A DNA stretch of 64,000 nucleotides, taken from contig NW_004457329.1 of assembly GCF_000313135.1 (NCBI RefSeq), positions 122,180 through 186,179 on the forward strand, written 5' to 3'. Below are positions 57,901-64,000 of this stretch, one piece after another. Source of the DNA: Acanthamoeba castellanii str. Neff (taxonomy: Eukaryota; Discosea; Longamoebia; Acanthamoebidae). Under the pieces are notes generated by a model, which was not told where the DNA came from, did no database searches, and saw only the letters and a list, made by a program, of their open reading frames with translations. Position 1 is the first letter of the stretch, and each line of letters opens with the position of its first letter. A program made the position numbers and the translations under genes.

Positions 57901-59481
57901 CCAGGGCCGCTTCCTGCGCTTCTGGAAGCGCATGACCAACGAGGAGCGCGACAAGCTGCGGCGCGACTTTGAGCGCATCGACCTGGCCGAGCTGAGCCGG
58001 ATCTACCTCCAGTGCCGATCGAAGGCCGAGAAGGGCGCGATCGACCCGCACTCGCTCGAGCCGCTGCCATCACACACGTGGGTGAAGCTGCACGAGAGCG
58101 ACCCGGCGGCGGTGGCGGCCTGGCGAGACGCCGGCCTGCGCGCCCTCCGCGAGGGCAAGATCGGGGTGGTGCTCATGGCCGGCGGGCAGGCCACGCGGCT
58201 CGGCATGACCATGCCCAAGGGCTTCCTCGACCTCAACCTGCCCTCGCACAAGTCCCTCTACCAGCTCCACGCCGAGAAGCTGCTGCGGCTGCAGGACGAG
58301 GTCCGGCAGACGTTCGGCGGCGGCGGCGGCGACGAGGAGGTGCAGCAGCAGCAGCAGCAGATCCAGATCCCGTTCTACGTGATGACGAGCCCCGAGGCGC
58401 TGCAGCAGACGCACCAGTTCTTCATCAAGCACCAGTTCTTCGGGCTGTGCCCCAAGCAGGTCTTCTTCTTCAAGCAGCGGTCGCTCCCGTGCGTGGCGCC
58501 CTCGGGCGAGATCATCATGGACACCAAGTGCTCCGTCGTCTTCTCGCCCGACGGCCACGGCGGCCTCTTCGTCGCGCTCAAGGACGCTAAGGCATACGAG
58601 GTTCGTGCCACACACAAACACACACACACACACACACACAACACGCCCTCGCTAATACGCGTGTGCGCACACACACCGCAGGACATGAAGCGACGAGGGG
58701 TGGAGTACGTCTTCGCGTTCGGCGTCGACAACCCGCTCTGCGAGGTGGCCGATCCGGCCTACATGGGCTACTGCATCCAGCGCAACGTCAAGATGGGCTA
58801 CAAGGTCGTCGACCGGCGAGGTACCTACACCACCCTCCACGTGGTGTGTCGTTGGTCGTTGTCGTCGCTCATATGTTTGATTGTTTGGTGCGAACAGATC
58901 CGCAGGAGACGGCGGGCGTGGTGTGCGTGCGGGACGGGGTGATCAACTGCGTGGAGTACTCGGAGCTGCCCGAGTCGGTGGCTGAGCTGCGGGACGAGCA
59001 GTCGGGTGAGCTGGTCTACAACGCGGCCAACATGCTCAACCTGTTCTTCACCCTGCGGTTCATGCGCAAGATCGCCGACAACCCGTCGCTCATGGAGTAC
59101 CACCTGGCCAAGAAGCGGATCCCGTTCGTCAACGACAACGGCGTGCGGACCGAGCCGCTCGTGCCCAACGGGTGGAAGTTCGAGAAGTACCTGGTCGACT
59201 GCACGCCCTACGCCAACAACTCGGTGGCCGTCATGTTCGTGAAGCGGGAGGAAGAGTTCGCTCCCATCAAGAACGGCTGGAACAGCGAGGTCGATTCGCC
59301 CCGATCGGCGCGACGCCTGTTGGCCGCCCACTACCGACGACGCATCGAGCGCGCCGGCGGCAAGCTCGCGGCCGACGACCCGGACAAGATGGTCGAGGTC
59401 TCGCCGCTCGTCACCGACCGCAAGCTCGCGCAGCTCCTCCAGGACAAGCACCTCGTCACCGGCCCCGCCGTCCTCCAATAG
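54929..59481 (+). CDS. Trifunctional fusion: PGM2-type sugar-phosphate mutase, KdsD-like SIS isomerase, UAP-type pyrophosphorylase
   Basis: Domain 1 (about 54929-57040) is a PGM2-type phosphopentomutase/phosphoglucomutase. It has FGTAGLRGKMKWG, catalytic-Ser TASHNPKEDNGYKVYW, metal loop LANDPDADRLAVAE, FAYEVEIGFMIG and phosphate loop FRGSGTEPKLKYY. Domain 2 (about 57100-57880) is a SIS isomerase: VIFTGVGKSGIIAQKI, EAAHGDLGVI, IAISNSGNTPE, APTASTIVCLAIGDALAV and FGLRHPGGVLGEK, the pattern of arabinose-5-phosphate isomerase KdsD without its CBS pair. Domain 3 (about 57960-59481) is UAP-like: VVLMAGGQATRLG, MPKGFLDLNLPSHKSLYQ, FSPDGHGGLF, FGVDNPLCEVADPAYMGY and CVEYSELPE. Domains 1 and 2 share one exon (about 56642-57253) and domains 2 and 3 another (57620-58600), so the fusion is not an exon-prediction artefact. 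The first intron is 55325-55541. The protein should be cytosolic. Confidence 0.92.
57573..57619 (+). repeat. Intronic CA-rich simple repeat
   Basis: CACACG/CA repeats fill the intron that splits the SIS domain and end at the AG before VLAGKIIGITSNKD. Confidence 0.9.
58607..58641 (+). repeat. Intronic CA repeat
   Basis: A CACACA run lies in the intron between KDAKAYE and DMKRRGVEYVF of the UAP-like domain. Confidence 0.88.
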
Positions 59482-59529
59482 AGCAGAGAGCAATTATTTA
59501 TCAATTTTGTCAATCCCAGGCGACCTGTG

Positions 59530-61248
59530 TCAAGAACGTGCGAGGGCGAAGGAGTGACAGCCACCGCAGCAAACGTCAATCATGACATCGGAGGAGGAGG
59601 AGGAGGCTGGGGTGGGCGAATGCCGGTCGTGCTCATGGCCTACGCCGAGGTTGCCATGCTCGTTCCATCCCCAGCTGAACAGCTGCCCGCCGGCCAGCAG
59701 GAGCGTGTGTTCACATCCGCACACGATCTTGTCGATGGGGGCGTCGTTCCACGCTTCAGAGGGAATGCGCGTCGGTCGTGGTCGGTCCGTCGTGTCGCCC
59801 AGGCCCAGCTGCCCGTAGTTGTTCCTTCCCAACCCGAAGAGGCTGCTCCCATCATCTACATCACGACGCATTCCATGAGAGATGATGTAGACAACAAGGT
59901 GGTGGTCGTACCTGCGACGATCAGTGTGAAGCTCCAGCCGCACACGATTTTGCTGACCTTGTTGGCCGGGACATCGACCGGTTGCGGGGTGGAGTGGCAC
60001 GTCTCGCCTCGCCTGTGCCGCGTGCCCCTGATGATCATCCGCGGCTTCGGCTTGCTGCTGCTGGTCGGCGGCACGCCGCCTGCTGCGCCTTGGCCAGGCG
60101 AGGCAACAGTAGACGTGGTTGGTCGAGTGGTGGCCTGGTGGGGTGACTGCGCTGAGTCTGCGCCAATTCCAAGCTGGCCGTGCGAGTTATCGCCCCAGGC
60201 AAACACGGACCCCTCATCTACGCGCAGGCCATGACCTTAGTACCCGCTGCAGGTCGACTGTGATTGAAGGGGATTGAGGGGGAAGGAGGGGTACGCACCT
60301 GTAAGGCACACGGTGTGCTTTTGCCCGCACGCCACCTGCGCTACGCGTAGGCGCGATTCAGCCAAATGGGCGACCAGGGTCGGAGTGGAACGCGTGGCCA
60401 GGTCGCCATGTCCGAGCTCTCCGAACTTGCCATGCCCCAACGTCAGCAGGTGTCCCTCCTCTGCGTGCATGTGGCGTGTGCGGTGGTGCGTGCGTGCGTG
60501 CGTGTGGCGTGTGCGGTGGTCAGCAAGCGCACGATGGGGATCGATCGGGCAGAGGCGGCGCACGTGTGACGAGAGCGGAATGGCGCATGCCCGCAGCGAT
60601 GCACGTCACCACGATCGAGCTATGGAGCCCTGCCATGGGCGCAGGAACCAGCCTGCGCTTCACCAACTGCTGCTGCGACCGCGCCGCTTCCTCCTCAGTC
60701 CCAGCTGCATCCTCCTCTTCGTAGAGGCACCCCATCTGGTTGAAGCCAGACGAGCCCCAACATAGCACCTTGCCGCTCGCTGCAGTGACTACTGTGAGCA
60801 CCACCAGCAGGCCTGGGTAGAACGGTCGAGGAATAGAAGTTGCGCGCACCGGCCAAGGCGAGCGAGTGGCTCCACCCGGCGGCCACCTGGACCACTGTCT
60901 CTGGTAGCACTACGCGCTGGGGCGTGGGCTGGTCACGGCAGGGTGCCCCGAGCCCAAGCCGTCCGTCATCGCCGCAGCCCCACGCCCACACGTCGCCCTC
61001 ATCTGTGCGCTCGCGCAGTGTGAGGCCAGCACCACCAGGGGTCCTTAAGCGTCAGCTTGAAGTGGTCGGAGGCCCGTACGGGTGAGTCCCAGGGTGTGGG
61101 TGGGGCCGCCCACCAGGGTCCGCAGCTGCCCAGCGCCCGTTGGGAGCGGAGGAAGCCGGCACGGCAGGGAATGGTCTGCAGTGGTGCCCAGGCCAAGTTG
61201 CCCGCTGCCTCCGCTGCCCCACGCCCACCAGCTGCCCCCGTGCTCCAT
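59530..61248 (-). CDS. RCC1-repeat beta-propeller protein
   Basis: The ATG at 61248 opens MEHGGSWWAWGSGGSGQLGL. Exons give successive RCC1 repeats with the W-G-x-G-x-x-G-Q-L-G core and a C-x-x-x-H-(S/T) turn: DVWAWGCGDDGRLGLGA, KVLCWGSSGFNQMGC, LLTLGHGKFGELGHGD, SVFAWGDNSHGQLGIGAD, SSLFGLGRNNYGQLGLGD and QLFSWGWNEHGNLGVGH. Turns such as AAGWSHSLALAG, ACGQKHTVCLT and CGCEHTLLLAG follow each. The protein ends HSFALARS, stop at 59530. Six or seven repeats make one propeller without other domains. RCC1-like proteins include the Ran exchange factor and SERGEF; nothing here marks it as Ran-specific. It is convergent with the trifunctional gene, with 48 bases between their stop codons. Confidence 0.87.
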
Positions 61249-61347
61249 CTTCTTTGCGCCAGGCGACTCTGTTATTTCTTTTTTGCAATTTCCTTTCCTT
61301 TGTTGCCTTTTTCTGTACAATATTTATTTGGATAATGACGCGCAAGA

Positions 61348-63489
61348 TCACTGTACGCCGACCAGCTTGATGGTAAAGGCGGTCTGGACCTGAAGGAGCG
61401 GAGGCAGATGGGCGATTTCGGGCAGGACGATGGCGAGGGTGTTGCCGTTCAGCTTCCACGCGAGGTTGCCACGGTAGCCCAGCAACTGGGCCACCATGTT
61501 GGGCGACTGCGGCACGACCTGGGTCAGGCGCAGTACGCTCTCCGCGGGCCACGCGTAGAAGATGGCGTAGGCCGTGCTGTTCGACCACTTGGGCGCCGTG
61601 TACCAGACCGAGGAGGCCGTATCGTTTTGTGACCTCCACGGCTTGGTCGCGTAGATGGCCTCGCCGTTGAAGTCCAGCCAGGTCCCGATCTGCAGCAGGC
61701 GCTCCTCGTAGACCGGCGTGATGATTCCGTCACTTCGAGGGTGCGTCGGGTCAGTACGAAGCCCACCAAGCCACACAGGAGGGCAAGGGGAGCAAACCTG
61801 GTGGGACCCACGTTGAGCAGGAAGTTTCCGTTGCAGGCGACGGTGGAGATCAGCTCCTGCAAGAGCTGGTCGATGGTCTGGTAGTCGCCGATGCCTCCAT
61901 TGCGCGCATAGCCCCTGTGTGTGTATGTGTTGTGTGTGTGTGTGTGAAGCTTAATGGTGAGACACCTTCGCTTCGCTTCAAGCCCAGTCTGCTGCGTGGT
62001 GGTTGGTGTGCAGTCAGTACCAGGTGCGGGAGTCGATGGTGAAGCAGTTCTCCCACTTGTGCTCCTGCAGCACGCCCGGGTTGTAGCGATCCGTGCAGGT
62101 CCAGTAGCCACCGTGCTTGCAGCTGTCGTCCTTGCCCCATCTGTCGTTGGTCACCACCGTGTCGCGGACCGGGCTGTCGTTGTAGAGCCATGCCAGGAAC
62201 TCCTTCGACTTCCAATAGGTGTCGTACATCTCCCAGTCGCCATCGGCCCAGATCTTGAACGCGAGCCGATGAAGCATCACGTTCAGACCAAGGCCTGTAG
62301 AAGTGGTGGTGGGGTTGAGTGCGGTGCGTACGATTTCGGGCTTGTAACGGTTTACGATGTCGTGCAGCTGGGGCTGTAGGATGGTGTCCACGTAGACCGT
62401 GGTGCTGCCGTTGTTGCTCCTGTCCGTCACATAGAGGGGATTGAACCACTCAAAAAGGCTGTGCCACAGACGCTGCGTTAGACAGCGTCCGGGGTCCCTC
62501 TAAAGTGTCACAGTTACCTGTGGTAGAGCCCCATCCGCAGGCCGGCTGCCCTCACGGCCTCAGTCACGAGGCCGACGTTGTCCTGGCCGGGACCTGTGCA
62601 AGCACTCAAGCAACAAATGACCGTCAGCGGCCGGTCGCTGACGGTCATTTGTTACCTCACGAGGAATCGCAAAGGAATGCAGTGACACGTACCGACATCG
62701 GCGCTGTTCCAGTTCCAGGATTGAGGCGACGGCCAATTGGTGAAGCCCTCGTGGTGCTGCACCGCGCACCGGTTTGAGGCATGAGAACAACTAAAGGAAC
62801 GAACTGGGGAGTCCAGGTGCGATGGACTGACGGAAGGAAATGCACCTTGCTGGTGAGCACCACATACTTGGCGCCGCTCTTCTTGAAGAGGTTGGCCCAC
62901 CTGGCCGCGTCGAAGAGCTCAGCACTGAACCCCTTCGCAAAGTCTGTGCGTGGACCGGTCACCCATCAGACCAGCTGCTCCAGCCAAGGTCGAAACTGAA
63001 ACCACAAGCTCCCACCACCCAGCACGTACCGGCGTACTTAAAGTTAGGGCCGTACGTCTTGTTGTGGAACGCTTGGATGCACCCGTTGCCGGCGCCCGTC
63101 TCCAGTCCATTCCTGACCACCTTCCGCCGTAAGTTGTGGGGTCACAGCACACCACGCGAGAGGCAGAAATAAAAGGAAAAATAAGGAGGAGGGTCACGCA
63201 CCAGTACCACTCGGCAGCCACGCCACCGCACGAGTAGCTGGGCACGCTGAACACGCCCCAGTGGATGAAGATGCCAAACTTGGAGTCGTCGTACCTGGAG
63301 TAGCGAGCAGCAGAACAGAGGCGTATGGGTACATACCGCATATGAAGCAGGGTTGTGTGCAAGAGAGCGTGTGTACCAGGAGGGTAAGGGGCGGGCGTCG
63401 AGGGAGCCCCAGGTCGGTTGGTACCGCGCCAAACACACCAGAGGCAGACCTACGGTGACCAGCACCACCAGCAAGCGCCACGACGCCAT
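61348..63489 (-). CDS. Secreted/lysosomal alpha-L-fucosidase (GH29)
   Basis: The ATG at 63489 opens [21 protein letters not shown], a clear signal peptide, so the enzyme enters the secretory pathway. The exons give [60 protein letters not shown] and [17 protein letters not shown]. The active-site block [18 protein letters not shown] carries the nucleophile Asp, followed by [36 protein letters not shown] precedes the C-terminal beta-sandwich, ending FTIKLVGVQ at 61348. These match human FUCA1 closely in order and spacing. GH29 enzymes remove alpha-linked fucose from glycans with retention of configuration; in an amoeba this probably serves digestion of ingested glycoconjugates. About nine exons. 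A TG repeat lies in the intron at about 61915-61945. Confidence 0.94.
61915..61946 (+). repeat. Intronic TG repeat
   Basis: A TGTGTG run interrupted by one TA and one TTG lies in an intron of the alpha-L-fucosidase gene. Confidence 0.85.
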
Positions 63490-63527
63490 GAGCGGTCCCT
63501 TCTTGTCTTTTCGAAAACAGAGAAATA

Positions 63528-63630
63528 GGGGCGTCAAGGACTTGAACCCTGGGAGTACGAGGAGCCAGACACGGGAGTCGAACCCGTGACCGGCCCATTC
63601 CCTGTAGACCGTCAACAATCGACCCACCCC
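63528..63630 (-). other. tRNA-like element with two T-arm-like hairpins
   Basis: Read on the minus strand, a 6-base stem CACGGG/CCCGTG closes a TTCGACT loop (63570-63588) and matches a Pol III B-box. A second hairpin, CAGGG, TTCAAGT, CCTTG (63535-63551), follows. The outer ends GGGGTGG (63624-63630) and ACGCCCC (63528-63534) pair six of seven. No standard D and anticodon arms form and position 33 is not U, so I do not call a tRNA gene. It sits just upstream of the fucosidase ATG. Confidence 0.3.
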
Positions 63631-63745
63631 TGCTCCTGCGTGCAACTAAGAGGAGGAAAGATGGGAGGCCCAACGTCTTTCTGCGAAGAAGACAAGCTGG
63701 GGTTTTGCCGTTCAGTTATTGAATGATCGGCAACGAAACTTGTTG

Positions 63746-64000
63746 ATGGAGAGGAGAGGAGAGGATGGGGCTGAGCTGCTGCCCCGGTGGGCCGAGGAGG
63801 AGCGGCGGGTGCAGGGACGATACAGCGCGCTACGGCGGCGCAGGAGGGTGGACCGGCTGGTGGGGCTGAGCGCAGAGGTCATCGGGCGGCACCTGGACGA
63901 CGTGGAGAGCTTCGAGGGGGTGGGCGAGGAGCTGGTGATGCTCGTATGGCTCCACTTCCTCCACCAACCCCGCCACCCTCCGATCATCATGAAGATGAAA
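63746..64000 (+). CDS. Unidentified gene, 5' end only
   Basis: An open frame from the ATG at 63746 runs to the window edge without a stop, encoding MERRGEDGAELLPRWAEEER, an Arg-rich stretch, then RLVGLSAEVIGRHLDDVES and GVGEELVMLVWLHFLHQ. The pattern of a conserved-looking helix, a central ESFEGVGEEL and a hydrophobic helix recalls the N-terminal segment of Rad7/AMN1-like leucine-rich-repeat proteins, which precedes the repeats. No repeat is visible yet. The true start could be another ATG upstream, and the end lies outside the window. Confidence 0.4.
   Translation, partial: MERRGEDGAELLPRWAEEERRVQGRYSALRRRRRVDRLVGLSAEVIGRHLDDVESFEGVGEELVMLVWLHFLHQPRHPPIIMKMK

Noticed and set aside
63541..63645. 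N-terminal extension of the fucosidase through the hairpin region
   Set aside because: An open frame continues upstream, but the ATG at 63489 is followed at once by a good signal peptide and the upstream codons look non-coding.

Overview
The window looks like nuclear DNA of a free-living amoeba, most likely Acanthamoeba or a close relative. Most genes are GC-rich with many short GT-AG introns (about 60-110 bp), lie on both strands, and are often only tens to hundreds of bases apart. A 375-codon actin gene with one intron, a 5S rRNA-like locus whose ends match Acanthamoeba 5S as I remember it, and amoebozoan-type multidomain proteins support this. No CRISPR array, operon, transposon or prophage is visible. 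Gene boundaries come from stop codons, start codons and splice sites read by eye; no transcript data were available.

Layout: 1-12107 holds the 3' end of an archaeal-type triosephosphate isomerase (+), then on the minus strand a saccharopine-dehydrogenase-like oxidoreductase, a DEP-C2-RasGAP signalling protein and an F-box protein with a fascin-like tail. 12274-21651 holds a kelch protein, a ZC3H11-like CCCH protein, LC8 dynein light chain (minus), a SPAG7/R3H protein, a STAT transcription factor and a methyltransferase-like protein. 21875-30239 holds an SPX-aspartoacylase fusion (minus), an ATP-grasp-like enzyme (+), a possible REC114-like meiotic protein (minus) and an F-box-GTPase fusion (minus). 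30681-40351 holds actin, a rearranged 5S rRNA-like locus, an M20 peptidase (minus) and a PIN/NYN-like plus leucine-rich-repeat protein. 40456-51784 holds asparagine synthetase, PAM16 and mitochondrial IF2 (all minus), the TFIIIB subunit BDP1 (+) and a long-chain acyl-CoA synthetase (minus). 52472-64000 holds a tandem-UBC protein, a trifunctional sugar enzyme, an RCC1-repeat protein, an alpha-L-fucosidase and the 5' end of an unidentified gene.

The most striking locus is 54929-59481. One gene joins a PGM2-type phosphopentose/phosphohexose mutase, a KdsD-like SIS sugar-phosphate isomerase and a UAP-type nucleotide-sugar pyrophosphorylase. Both domain junctions lie inside uninterrupted exons. 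The three activities are consistent with a linear route ribulose-5-P to arabinose-5-P to arabinose-1-P to UDP-arabinose, which I propose as a hypothesis. Other unusual points are the SPX-aspartoacylase fusion, the F-box-GTPase fusion, the STAT gene, an in-frame duplication of the actin C-terminal codons beyond the stop, and the 5S-like locus with an intact terminal helix but a replaced interior.
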